The notes under the pieces are model-generated. The model saw only the letters and a list, made by a program, of their open reading frames with translations. It was not told where the DNA came from and ran no database searches. This document shows positions 1 through 12,062 of a stretch of DNA of 64,000 bases, piece by piece; within the stretch, counting starts at the first letter, position 1; every line of letters begins with the position of its first letter. Position numbers and translations under genes: made by a program. The stretch comes from Nyssa sinensis. Lineage: Eukaryota; Streptophyta; Magnoliopsida; Cornales; Nyssaceae. The DNA lies in NCBI GenBank assembly GCA_008638375.1, contig CM018038.1, positions 28,370,753-28,434,752 on the forward strand, written 5' to 3'.

Positions 1-859
1 ATTTTGATCAATTAACTACATGTAGTAATAAATACAAAATAAAGTAATAAATAATCTATCGTTGGCAGTTAGAGCTTTAAAGGATAGATCTGCTGTCACA
101 GAAAAGAGACTTAGTCTAGTGTGCATAAACTGGTGTAGAATATCCCTAATCGATTCATCAAAAACAAAAAACTAGAAATAATAAATACGAGATAAAGTTA
201 TGTCCTTTTACTTTTTATTGAACTCAATGCATCATAACAATATATGTTTTAATTGATTAAATACACTCAACAACCAGTATTAAAATTCATGTGTTTTATA
301 AAAGTGTTTGTGTTTAGATTTAACTTTATATTTCCTTTTCCCAATTCTTGTTGAAATTTTAAAACCATGAATTCTCTAGTATTGGATAGCTAAACAAATA
401 ATATGTTCATGTTTTTTTTCTTTTGTTGAAATTATTATATGATTAAGAACAACTACAGGGGAAAAAAAAATTGGATAGTCACAAAGTGAGAGAGAGGATG
501 TGGGTCTCAATGAGCTTGTACACGATTAAACCCCTTGAACCACGTAATGCCAGGATATTGAAAAACCCAAAGTAAAAAAAAACACACACACATGCAAACT
601 CATATTTCCGAGTCCACGTAAACTCGAAGCCCACGTATCAAAAGCATGGTTATGTGCATTGACAGTCTATATTGAATGACCATATGGGGATGCTTGAGCA
701 ACTAAACACTAGGAATTTCTTACTTCATTCATGCAATTTTTTTTTAAAAATTTCCGTGACTCATGCAGTTTTGTTTTTTATTTCTCTGATTTATGTAATT
801 TTTAGAAGCATTTTTTGAATAAATGCTTTTAAATTAATTTTTTCAATAGAAACGGTTTT
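1..859. other. AT-rich gene-free DNA
   Basis: No convincing coding sequence, RNA gene or delimited transposon is visible. The stretch is AT-rich with homopolymer runs. Confidence 0.6.
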
Positions 860-1258
860 TAAAAAAATTAAATGTCTTTTGAAAAAATGTTTAAATGCAA
901 ATTGTTTATACAACTTTTGTTTAAAGGATGTCTATAATTCCTGTCTGAAATGTTATATATTGTTTTCTCTCGAAAAGCATATTTTTGAAAAGCAATGATT
1001 TAAATGAGTGTTATTTGATTTAAAAAATGTTAGTAAGTATAAGAAAATGAGTGCATAAGCACTTCTATTAGTGGGATCGTTAGGGACTCACTCATGTTAT
1101 GGCCATGACCTCCTGTAATAAAAATAGAATCCGAGTTGACACAGATTCTCGTAAAAGTGATAACAAGCAAAATGATGAAATGAAAAAAAAAAAAATTAAA
1201 CCCCTTGCTTTATATGATAAATGGTTTCACCCTCCTATTTATATGAAAAAGATTTTTT
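860..1258. repeat. Dispersed direct repeat, copy A (left part)
   Basis: This segment resembles 4260-4665, sharing in the same order a stretch with 'gtgcataagcact', a motif 'ctcatgttatg' and a stretch 'gattctcgtaaaagtgat'. The similarity breaks near 1258 and resumes at about 2737, so copy A looks split by about 1.5 kb of other sequence. No coding capacity is seen and the family is not recognised. It may be part of an old LTR. Confidence 0.6.
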
Positions 1259-2736
1259 ACCCAGAAATATAATCGGGAGGGGGATGATTTGCATATTTGA
1301 AAAATATTTCTTTCTTTTACAAACTTTAAATATTAATGCAAGATCAACCACAGAGTATGTAAAGAGTAGAAAAGAAAGAACATGTACAAATTTTACGAGG
1401 GTCGAAAAACTTCCTATGTCCAGGACTCTACCTCTCCGCTTGAGTTTTTCCATTATGCAACTCCTTTTGAGATAGAGATCAAACTTTTACAATGAGGAGC
1501 TCCCTGCCCTTTTTCCCAGCAAAATCTTTTTTTGCCTCGCAGAGGTAACACCTGGCCTCAAAGTCTTACCGCATTGAGAAGATAAATTTTGATACCAATG
1601 GTTACTCTCTTATAGAGTTGATTAGTGTAATAAATGCTCACTTACCAATGAATGATCAAGATAAGCTCTAAGTATTTAAGATGAGTAGAATTTTTAGATC
1701 TAACTCTTCCAATCAATAAGATCTAAATTCAAATGAAAGATTGGGAAGTTAAAACATGTAAGTTGTTTTCAATAAATGTTGTAGAGAACCTCTATTTATA
1801 GGCCTTTGAAGAATGTAGTTGTTGGATTAAAAAAACTAGTCGCTGCCCTCTCTTAGATTTGCTCAAAATTTGAATTATGATTGCCAAATCAACAAAATCA
1901 CTTGATTGGATCATAATCTAGTTGACTGATGTGCTCAACTAATTTCTACTGAGGCTTCAGGTTCATATTGTCTAGAACAACCAAATGGCTGGTCTTGAGA
2001 ATTAGTCGACTGATTTTTCTAATGTCAAAATGTTCACAAATTTGTATTGAAGAACCAGTCGACTGGTTTTAACAAGCCATCCAAGTTTTGTGAACATCAA
2101 ATTGATAGTCAACTAGATTATGAAAAATGGTCGAATGATTTAGACAATGATGAAAATAGGCATGAAAGTCAATCACTTGGTTACAAGGACTAGTCAAATA
2201 GATTTGACAGTTTAAGCAATTTTGCCTATTTCGACCAATGTTCTCTTTTTCAAAACATAAGATGTATTAATGTAGTGATTTGAAAAATCTTTTTGTTTTT
2301 TGTTTTTTGTTTTAGTTAACCACTTAAATATTTTGAGCTTATGCATATGATCAATCATAACTTAATTCACTCAAAATCCCAAAATAATAAAAATTAAAAT
2401 CTTTACATGAATTAATATTTTGAGCTTATGCATATGATCGATAATAACTTAATTCACTCAAAATCCGAAAAGAATAAAAATTAAAATCTTCACTTGAATT
2501 TGCTTGAATCCTAGGGATTAAGTGCATCCACTTGCTTGAGTTTGACTTTGAAGCTTGTGCTCGAGTGGATGGATATCTTCATTTAATGGACTCGGCATTT
2601 CTTGGTCAACTATTCTCTTTGACCTAGTTGGCATATGTGCATTGTTACTAGATAAAGTATTAGTCCTCATGATCAATGCCTTGTAATTATCAAAATTTAT
2701 GAGATGTCCTTGATTGAAAACCTTTAGGGCTAACAT
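1259..2736. other. Sequence interrupting direct repeat copy A
   Basis: This 1.5-kb block is absent from the related copy B, so it is either an insertion in A or a deletion from B. It contains a two-copy 87-bp tandem repeat (2327-2500) and a perfect 16-bp palindrome AACCAGTCGACTGGTT at 2053-2068. No terminal repeats, target duplication or coding region could be assigned. Confidence 0.4.
2327..2500. repeat. Two-copy tandem repeat, period 87 bp
   Basis: Two head-to-tail copies each begin with 'aatattttgagcttatgca' (2327 and 2414) and differ at a few positions. It is non-coding. Confidence 0.85.
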
Positions 2737-3340
2737 CATTTACTCCTCCTGATTTACATGAAAGCATGATATTTGTAACTTATTTCCACAAAAGGCAAGC
2801 TTGTCATGTGTTTATGAAATGAAATGTTTTTTTGTCAATGATTCTTAAAATGCTTCATAATACAAGTTCTATGTGTTAAATTATTCCTATTTAAAGTTGT
2901 TGATCAATTGTTCAGTATCTTGATGCTTGAAAATGTATGCAATCAATAATGATTCATTTGATATATTATTTTGCTTCAAAACGCTATCAGTTGAAAACCT
3001 ATGACATAGTATTGAAATTACTCACAGAGACCAGAACAAGAAGGAGCCTTATGACAGCCTGATTTAAGAAACTTTAGTAGTTATGTTGTGCCAGTGTGAA
3101 TATACAGACATTGGAATATTTGTGTGTTGTATGTGCGAGCATGGAAGTTAGTTGAACATGAAAACAAGTTTTGTTGAAATAAGATGACACAAACTGGGAA
3201 TTCGACGAGTTAAATTGATGTTATCATTGACTGCAAGATTATAATGTAATTCAAAGTGTTTGATGCGTGGTTGAAGTGTTATATCGAGTTGACTCATTAA
3301 GTAGGACGGCGATGTTTTAAACAAAAATCGATCAAAACTG
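2737..3340. repeat. Dispersed direct repeat, copy A (right part)
   Basis: Resembles 4660-5350 in the same orientation and order. Shared landmarks are 'gaaagcatgatatttg', 'gatgcttgaaaatgt' and 'gaacatgaaaacaagtttt'. Together with 860-1258 it makes one interrupted copy of an unclassified repeat. Confidence 0.6.
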
Positions 3341-4169
3341 TGTCCTTTTGATTTAGAGTTTAAATGTTTTAAAATCAGTAGAGGGCATTTAGTTAAATGG
3401 AAAAGAAATCGAAATTATAACGACATAACCTGGAAATCTGGAATAAGTATAACATTTTTTCCGAATTCCTGATCTAATCATTGTTTGGTTCTGAATTTTG
3501 AAAATAAGTTTCGGTATTTACATTTTGACCCATAACATTTTGTCAATTTTTTTGTGCCACAAAATATTTTTACAACATTTCATTTGTGTCCATGAAGTCT
3601 TGAAAAATTACATTTTGATGCCAAAACTCCAAGTAATTACAAATCTACCCATGAGGTTTAAAGAAATTATAGAACAATCCCTATTTTAAAGAATATTTTT
3701 AAAAATGCCCCTCTAAAATAATTAAAATTCTTTCAAATACATCCATATGCATAAAATGAGCAAATTCAAGCCTATTTAAGACCCGAAATATAATAACCTA
3801 ACATTTTTTTATGTTTCATACTCAATTGTGGAGTTCGTTTTTGCAAACGAAGTGCCAAAATATAAGATGGGCAAAAGAAAGTAATTCCAATTATATCGTT
3901 AGCAATAAAATAAGTTAGCAAATGAACTCGAATAAGGGAATGAGACCTATAAAAAGGTTTCGAGGATCACTAAGTTCAAAAATGGACTCCAATTGAACTG
4001 AAAACATTAGCCATGTGATGATTTGAGACTGAATATATATTATTTGGCCAAAATAACTTGTGTTTTAGAGGCAATAAAGGAAAGGGAAAGGCAAACAACA
4101 AAAAAGAACTTTAGGACCACAAGTGAGTAATCATTTACTTTGAATTGTGGAATTTAATTTCATCTATTT
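3341..4169. other. Gene-free spacer between direct repeats
   Basis: AT-rich, with only short chance reading frames. No delimited element was found. Confidence 0.5.
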
Positions 4170-5350
4170 TAAGAAATGTTTTGATTTAAATGTCAGTTAT
4201 TCGCTACTCTTGTTCACAAGCATGTTTGTCCATATTTGAAAAGTGCTATCATGTTTTGAAATGTTACCAATTTAAATGTTAGTTGTTTATGCAACTCTTA
4301 TATAAAAAAATCTCTGTAATTCTTGTTTAAAAAAGTATATCTTATCTACTCTTGAAAAGTATTGATTTGAACAAGTTTTTCTGATTTCACAAAAGGTAAG
4401 AAGAACAAGAAAATTAGTGCATAGGCACTCCTGTTTACAAGATCCTTCAGGACTCGCTCATGTTATGCATATGAGAATGCCAAAGATCTTTCTTGTTTAG
4501 GTCAATATGACCTCTTGTAATAAAACTTAGAGTCCGAGCCAACACGGATTCTCATAAAAGTGATAGCAAGAAGAATGATGAATTAGAAAAAAGCTTTTCG
4601 AATTTCATGCTTTAAATGATAAAGGGTTTTACCCTGATGTTTATATGAAAATGATTTACTCATCCTGATTTTTATGAAAGCATGATATTTGCAACTTATT
4701 GCCACCAAAATGCAATCATATCATGTGTTTATGAAATGAAAAACTTTTGCTCATTGATTCTTGAAAGGCTTCTTAATACAAGTTATGTGTTAAATGTTTC
4801 TTGTTTAAAGTTGTTGATCAAATGTTCAATATGTTGATGCTTGAAAATGTGTACATAGATAGTGAATCATTTGATATATTATTTTTCTTTAAAACGTTAT
4901 CGGTTGAAAACCAATGGCAAAGTATTAGAATTATTCACGGAGCATTGTGAAGCTCATAATAGAATACCTAAGATTTTTTAGGTGTACTTAAGAAAAAAGA
5001 TAATGTTGGGTAAGGGCGCTAGTAAAAAGTAAAGTATGAGGTTCAAAACAAGAATAAAACCAATGATAATGTTGGGTAAGGACACTAGTAAAAAGTAAAG
5101 TATGAAGTTCGTAACAAGAACAAACCCAATGGTAATTAATGTAACCCACTTTAGAATATTGTAGTGATTGTGTGAATATGTAAACAATGGAATATTTGTG
5201 TGTTGTAAGTGCAAACATGTAAGTTAAGTTGAACATGAAAACAAGTTTTGTTGACATGGAATGACATGACTGGGAATTTGATCAATTAATTTGATCTTAT
5301 CATTGAGTGCAATATTATAATGTAAATTAAAGTGTCTAGTGGATGGTTGA
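4170..5350. repeat. Dispersed direct repeat, copy B
   Basis: This is the uninterrupted relative of copy A, about 1.2 kb long and moderately diverged. It contains a local tandem duplication with a 66-bp period (4999-5130) that copy A lacks. Long direct repeats a few kb apart are what an old LTR pair would leave, but no primer-binding site, polypurine tract or TG..CA ends could be assigned. Confidence 0.6.
4999..5130. repeat. Two-copy tandem repeat, period 66 bp
   Basis: Two adjacent copies start with 'gataatgttgggtaagg' at 4999 and 5065 and differ at a few bases. Confidence 0.9.
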
Positions 5351-5561
5351 GATGGTTTCTGATTATATTATTTCAGCTTAGTTTGTTTGGAAGGCCTTTT
5401 GGTTTGTCAAATTCCATAACTCCGCACAGGGTGAGGTTAAGGATGTGCCATAATTTTTTAAATATTTTCATTGAATTCAAAATGAGGGTGTATTGTTATC
5501 AATATTTAATGTCTTAAGTAAACGAAGAGTGAAATTAAATGGGAGCATTTAAATGTATATA

Positions 5562-6593
5562 GGCCCTGTATGTTTATTGTTTCGGATTGGTGTGGATTAG
5601 TAATTCCTTCATTGATAATGTAAGGACAAATAGTGAGTGAAATGTTAATCCAATACTCCATACTTGTCTTGTGTTTGGTAAAGCTCACTAATACCTCCAT
5701 CTCTTTCTTCTTTATTGCTCATCAAATTTTGAGGAGTTATACCTTGTCCTCCTCATCCACCTCTTCCTCCACTAATATTGCTTTGTCTTCACATCCAAAG
5801 ACCACTAATCAAAAAATGAAAAGAGTCTCCTCGTCACTCATTTCCTCTTCTCAAACTCAAAACTTGCAGAGCTCTATTTTTGCTTCATCCTTCCTCAAAG
5901 AAATTTTCACATATAAAATTTGGAATTAAATATATATACATTTTTATATCTAACTCAAGAGGAAATAAGGAAAGAAAAAGAAGCCAAGTATATGGAAGGA
6001 AAAGGTAGTCAAGGGAAAAATACAATGATAGACAACCTTAGATGGCGAAACAACGATGACGGATGTCTGGTTGGGCTTGCCTAATTGGATGGGAATCTAA
6101 TGGAGGCACTATCTATTTGAGTCCTAAAAGTAGAGGCGAAAAGGTCTGTTCGAATGCAATGAGGTTTCTGAGCATTAATTCTGCAGGTGCATGAATGGAC
6201 CACACCACTGCTTTCAGAGATAGAAGTGGTGATGATGGTGGTAAAAATGGGATGGTTCTAAAGATGAAACCATTTAACTTTGTCTTTTGGAATTGAATAT
6301 AATGAAGGTGTTTGGGCTAGCCATTATTTTGGGTTATTTCAGAAAAACTGAAATTATATCTCATATCTCCTTTTCGTCATGGTACGATCAATGCCTTTGT
6401 ATCTCATCATTAACCCATTAATCCTTATTAATAATCCCATACTGTTGCCACTATATAATCCCTTCCCAGTAGGATTAAATTCTCCAAATAGATATTTAGT
6501 GAATGTCCATTTTGGCAATCAAATACGGGACTCAAGTTCCCAAATGGATTAAATAATCCAATTCGGTTCTTAAGTTGGCAAAAAAACATGCCC
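5562..6593. mobile_element. Non-autonomous PIF/Harbinger-like TIR element
   Basis: The left end starts GGCCCTGTATGTTTATTG, and the reverse complement of the right end starts GGGCATGTTTTTTTGCC. Both ends continue into related 'attgg' and 'ggatta' motifs. The element is flanked on both sides by the 3-bp direct repeat ATA (5559-5561 and 6594-6596). Harbinger-type elements make 3-bp, usually TAA/TTA, duplications and often start GGGCCTGTT-like. At 1032 bp with no transposase frame it would be non-autonomous. The terminal repeats are imperfect, so the superfamily is an inference. Confidence 0.5.
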
Positions 6594-6596
6594 ATA

Positions 6597-8370
6597 AAGT
6601 ACTATAGATTATATAAGTGCTATAAAAGCAAGGCTCAAACAATGGCCACAAATCACACTTAGACAACTATCATTTTCAAAACATGACCCAAAATTGTTAT
6701 CTAAGTTCAAAAACTATATTGGAAAAAACGCTAATAACTTTTTATATAAGTACCTAAAATGTGTCTATATATGAGTAGGGAAAACACTTGATCAACAACA
6801 ACATGCAATCTACAAGACATTGAAGTTTTGGAAGGCCCTATGTGAATATAGATGTATTAAATTTGACCTAGATGGGGGGTGAATAGGTCAGATGGTAAAT
6901 TAAAATTTTATTATTCAATTTTAAAACAACTCAACAATGACTAAGGTTATCAATTTGATTAAGTGAGAATTACGTTATAGTGCGTGGAAACAAAAATCGG
7001 TGGCAAATAATTATAAACCAATTAGTGCAAAGAGATGAACACACTGATTTTTGTTGATCAGGAAACCGCCACAGATCAATTGTACCTGCTTTGAAAAATC
7101 TTGGGGTGCTGACCTAGATGCACTTAATCCACTTGAAAAGCTTCGGTGATTATATATGCAGTAGACACAATGATGCAATACCTTAATCTTTTTGGTTTTT
7201 CTGAATCTCCTTAAACTTGAATCTACGAGTGCTCTTCACGTAGACCTCCACTTAGAATCCTCGAACGGACAACCTCAATCACAATTGCGAACTCCATACA
7301 ACCTCGAACTATACCGATTTCCCAAACTTGAAATCCGTAAGAATGTACTCTAACGATGTAGAAGAATGTATGGTAGGGTTCTTAGATAAACAGGGCATGG
7401 ATGTGTAAATATGAATATGCCTAATGAAATGCTTTTGGTACTTGAAGAATAATGTATATTGTAGCATCCAAAATTCCTAAAAATTTCATGTTGGAGATGA
7501 TTGATAGTCATAGGGTAAAACAGGGCACGTATCTTTTAAAAATAGGAAATTGTTTGCACAATTTTTATGGTGATTCGGATGAGTCCTTGGTTCTTCGAAT
7601 GAGCATCTTTTAAAAATTAGGGATGAAGCCACTGCTCTGGTCATCCAACTGAGCTATCGAACGAGATCTCACGAAGAATGTGAAAGGAGTTACTAGTATA
7701 GGTCGTTCAAACAACCAAGCCCATCAACATCCCACCGACAAAAAAAGTGACCTCGCTGTTTAGGTTGTTCGAATGAAGTCAATGCTCGTTCAAATGATTG
7801 AGGCAGAAAGCTTAATTGAACAAACACTCACTTGATAAAAAGTTTTTTTGATTAGCCAACACAATGATAAATTGAAAGTCCTAACAAGTTTGACACTGAT
7901 GAGTGTGTATATTCAAGTTTTTAGATGCATACAAACCAACTTGAATGGGTGAAATAAAGAGAACGAATGAACATATTCAATCTTTTATTTGTTTTATTCA
8001 AAGACAAATTCATTTATTTTTTCAAGGTTTCTAACTAAAACATAATGGCTTAAAGGGTTAAAATATCCTAAGATTAAGGGATCAGTTTATCATTAGCCTG
8101 ATTACAAGAAGCCTCCTACAAGAATTTAGGGAATTTCAATCGATTGGATCACAATACTCTTTATTATATTAAAGAGTCACAAAGACGGCCTTAGGGTTAG
8201 GAAATGGCCAAAACATCCCTTTCACCTACCACTATAATATGACGATATATGTCACCTGTACCAACTTCACAAGCAATGATCCATCAATCACCTTTTCCTA
8301 TGAAATTTTCAACCCAAATACATATTTACATGAATGAGGAATTTTATCAAACACTTAGTGTTAAGGCATT
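6597..8370. other. Gene-free repetitive-looking DNA
   Basis: No coding region is supported. A GGGGGGTGAATAGG motif near 6874 is of a kind common in plant repeats, and 'gttcgaa'/'gttcaaa' motifs recur at 7560-7810. No ends could be delimited. Confidence 0.4.
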
Positions 8371-9112
8371 CTTCTTGTCACGCCCCGAATTCCCGACCGA
8401 ACCCGGGGACGCGACTAAAGCGAAAGAAAGAAAAAAATAATTAGAAAGGATAAATAAATAAATACAAATTTAACTAATTTAGATACAAGCCTACATACAT
8501 TCCTGTTTAAAAAAAATTTCGGCAGAACCTCCTTTGTTTTTCGAGCGTTTTTCTCCCTGATAATCACAATACATCATATATATACAAACACATCACAATC
8601 CATCCTCACTCGATGGCCACAATCTTATCAAAGTTAAATATACATCGCCTAATTATACAATCCATCACGTCTACTCCTATACTTAAACTAAAAGATCACA
8701 AATTCCATATTTATTACAATATACAATGCCATTTCCATTCTTTTAAAAAACACACCAATCTTTTATAATACCAAAATACGCCTCAAGGGCCAAATATTCT
8801 TCCAAATTTATTTCCTCTCCTTTCTCCAAGACTTCATCAAGTCCCTCGTACCAGGAGCCTTATCTGAAACCTGTGCCCACGAATGGGTCAGCGCCAACAT
8901 GCTGGTATGGTACAATACTAATGCAAGGAACAAAATTAAGACGTGGCATGTTCAAGTGTACATGTATATCTACATGCCTCCCTAATCATGCATACAATAT
9001 GATGGCAATGTACAAACTACATCTGTATAAAAACCCTATATCACGTTCACAAATTCATCAACACAATGCACAGGTAATATGCGTGACACACCCATGCATC
9101 TCAATGTCACAC

Positions 9113-9207
9113 CCATGTCTCGCTTCACGGTTCTTCCCCGTTGGCATGCAAGTACCAATATATGTCTCGCTTTACGGTCCGGACCCCGTAGGCCTGCGAG
9201 TACCTAA
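9113..9207. repeat. Two-copy GC-richer tandem repeat inside the solo LTR
   Basis: Two adjacent units of about 47 bp each contain 'tgtctcgctt(c/t)acggt', 'cccgt' and 'agtacc'. They are diverged but clearly related. Short open frames across them look fortuitous. Confidence 0.65.
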
Positions 9208-11814
9208 TGGCCAATTTTGAGTTTTTCACCACAGGATCTGCACCCTGATAATGCACCAGCACCTCGTACTGACCCACACTATGCTTGCAAGGAATCACAC
9301 AATGTCAATATGCCATGATTTCATCATGCAATAATACAGTTCAAATGAAACATCACTCTCATAAGCATATGCAACATGCTTTAAATAATGCATCACAAGT
9401 AAGATCAAATCACTAGACTTCATATGATGACAACTCAACATGCTTTAAATAATGCTTTCGTGTCATGCTCAATAAATCTCAACACTTACGCAATCCACAT
9501 GTCACAACATCAATAATCCTTCTAGAACAGAAATCACATATGATGACAACTCAAGAAGTAAGTCACAATTCTCAAATAATCATAGGGAACATGGAAGCAC
9601 ACAAACAATCAACTCAAAGTTTCTCAAAGCAATAACCCCTATGTGATCTTCTATCCTCAGATAAGCATAAAAATCATTCAAGCAATATGCACATCAATCC
9701 TAATTTAATCCTATTCCTTACTTAGCAAAGTACCATACCTGATCGGGTTATCTCAACCCTAAGAAGCTATATCCACTAAGTAGTTCAGTCAACTGATCAA
9801 TAACTCAGTCCTCTCACTGCATATGTTTAGAGGGTCCTCGCCTTTCGCTTTGATGTTCCTAAAATTCACAAACAGGTCTCAATATATGTCGCTACACAAA
9901 TTTATGCTATTCAACAAATTTTATATCTTTTTATGATTGGTATTTCTTTTACTCAATTAGGCTTCACCATTGAATCCGGAACGCCGAAGAAATTCGGTTT
10001 AGGTTTTCGCTGAATTCAATTTAGACATTTGTACTAGAAAGGGGAAAACAGTCATTTGCAACTGTCACGGATTTCCAATTCTCGAGATCTCTTTTCATAA
10101 ATTGGACCTTACCGTTGAATTCAGAACATTCAAAATAATAAAAATCCACTCTTCTCTTATTTCAATCAGGGTTCGTTTGATTAGTCTTTCAACTCAGGGG
10201 TGTTTTGGTCATTTTACCCTTTAAATTATCATTTAATTAAATATTATTTTATTCACTTGGATCAATTCACAATTAACTCAAATTTCTGGGTATAATTAAA
10301 ATCTCACGAGGTTCTATTCATTACCCATAATTTTTCCAATTCCTATAAGTTTATTTATATTATTTTTTCCGTACGTTTCTAATTTAAGCCAATTATTGGA
10401 TAGCTTCTCCTTTTCAATTAAACACTTCCCGAACTCAAATCTAAAATTTTACCCATACAGTAATATTGTTAGGCAGCTATCTGAATGGTTGAGTTGGGTC
10501 GGACTCAACCCGGTTTGGCCCAAATAAAAATACAAAACTCAATCGTTAAATTGTGTTCAGATTATTTTTCTGCATTCCCATTTGATCTAAAACAATTTCT
10601 ATATTTAACGAAATCCCACAATCAATTTAATTATTCATGCTCTAAAAATCCAAGACTAAAGTTTTGTATTTTACCCTGTTGTTTCGCTTTTCTTCAATCC
10701 AAATTCATCCGGTTTGCCGCGCTACTGCCGCAACTCATCAACACCATTCTGAACCAATCCAACCAACATAAACAACACACATAACCCCACCTGTTTCTCC
10801 CAAATCCCTCCAGGTTCTCCAATTTCGTTACGGCAGTCGCTGCACAAGCAGATCTGCTGCACTGCTCTTCCATTTCCCTTCTCTGTTACACATACAAACA
10901 CGCACAATTCATAACGATAGTCCACCGCAACAACAAACAGCCCATCAAAGTGTTGTTAGAACACTACTGCAGCAGCTCTTTCTCTGCTGCTGAAACGCTG
11001 CTGCCTCCCCCCATGAACGCCATTAATCTGATCTCAAACTCACAACAATAGGGTATATTGATCATTTCCAAAATAGGATCAATCCCAACAACATACAGAA
11101 CATCTCCGTGAACAGCCCCTTTCTCGACCAAAAGCAGCATAACATCATAGGAACCACATCAATCCCTCCAAATTTCCTCCAGGTTTTTCCCAATTTCATC
11201 ACAGCAGCCTTTCACAACCGCTAGCAATTCTCCAAATTTCATCACGCAACAGCCATCTTCTTCTTTGTTAGTTCTCAATTTCTTTTCTTGCATCGTCCAA
11301 ACCAACACACAATATAATATATATACAAAACGATCTCTTGCAATTTCGCACCTATATCAAGCCTCTAGTCATGTCGGAACAGTCCACCGTGGCCTCAATC
11401 TCCAACACGGCTGGATCAAAATTTCCCACCTGCACAAACTCGACCCGACGCAACTCCAGTAACAGCCTCAAGATTTAGCTCAGCGACCACGACGCCCACT
11501 GAACCTGCTGCGCCAAATCGACCCACAAACACCACATATCATAGCACAGCGCAGCACTACTGCTGCCCCTACAGCAGCGTTACTGCTGCTTTGCCGCAAC
11601 AACGACTGCCATTCCTTCCTCTGTTTCTTTTTTTTTTTTTTTCTTTTTCTCTTTCTTTATCCCATTGCACCGCCTCACCTATGGCAGCCTCCCTCTTCTT
11701 TCTCTCTTTTCTTCTTTCTCTCTTTTATTTTTCTCTTCTTTTTCTCCCTGTTTTCACGCGACTTGTGCCGCCCCATGTTTCTTTCTCTCGATTTCTTTCC
11801 CAGCAGCTTCCTCG

Positions 11815-11882
11815 AAGCTTCCTATATTATATAATATATCATAATATAATATAATATGATATAATATAACATATATATATAT
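11815..11882. repeat. TA-rich simple repeat
   Basis: An irregular array of tata/ataatat units within the solo LTR. Confidence 0.85.
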
Positions 11883-12062
11883 ATTGTGTTGCCCCTTCTT
11901 CCAACAGCTTTCTCTTTTTCTTTTGTTTTAACACCCCCACATCTCAAGCTCCACTTGCTTTTAAATTTCCTTTTAAATTTAAATACATTTTTATTTCTTT
12001 ATTTTATTTTATTTTGTTTTATTTTATTTTAATTTATTTTTTTTTCAAATATCTACACTTCT

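Larger units (their letters stand above)
8376..12057 (-). mobile_element. Large solo LTR (3.7 kb), probably Ty3/gypsy chromovirus type
   Basis: The block begins TGTCACGCCCCG and ends ATCTACA, so it has TG..CA termini. The same 5-bp direct repeat CTTCT lies on both sides (8371-8375 and 12058-12062), as left by LTR-retrotransposon integration. There is no primer-binding site, polypurine tract or coding domain, so a solo LTR made by LTR-LTR recombination fits best. Minus orientation is inferred from the CGTGACA end, which it shares with the LTR at 18326 whose primer-binding-site remnant fixes direction. The size suits Tekay/Del-type LTRs, but the lineage is not proven. A large non-autonomous element is the alternative. 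Confidence 0.65.

Noticed and set aside
6870..8000. Copia or other LTR suggested by GGGGGGTGAATAGG and GTTCGAA motifs
   Set aside because: No ends, target duplication, primer site or coding domain could be identified.
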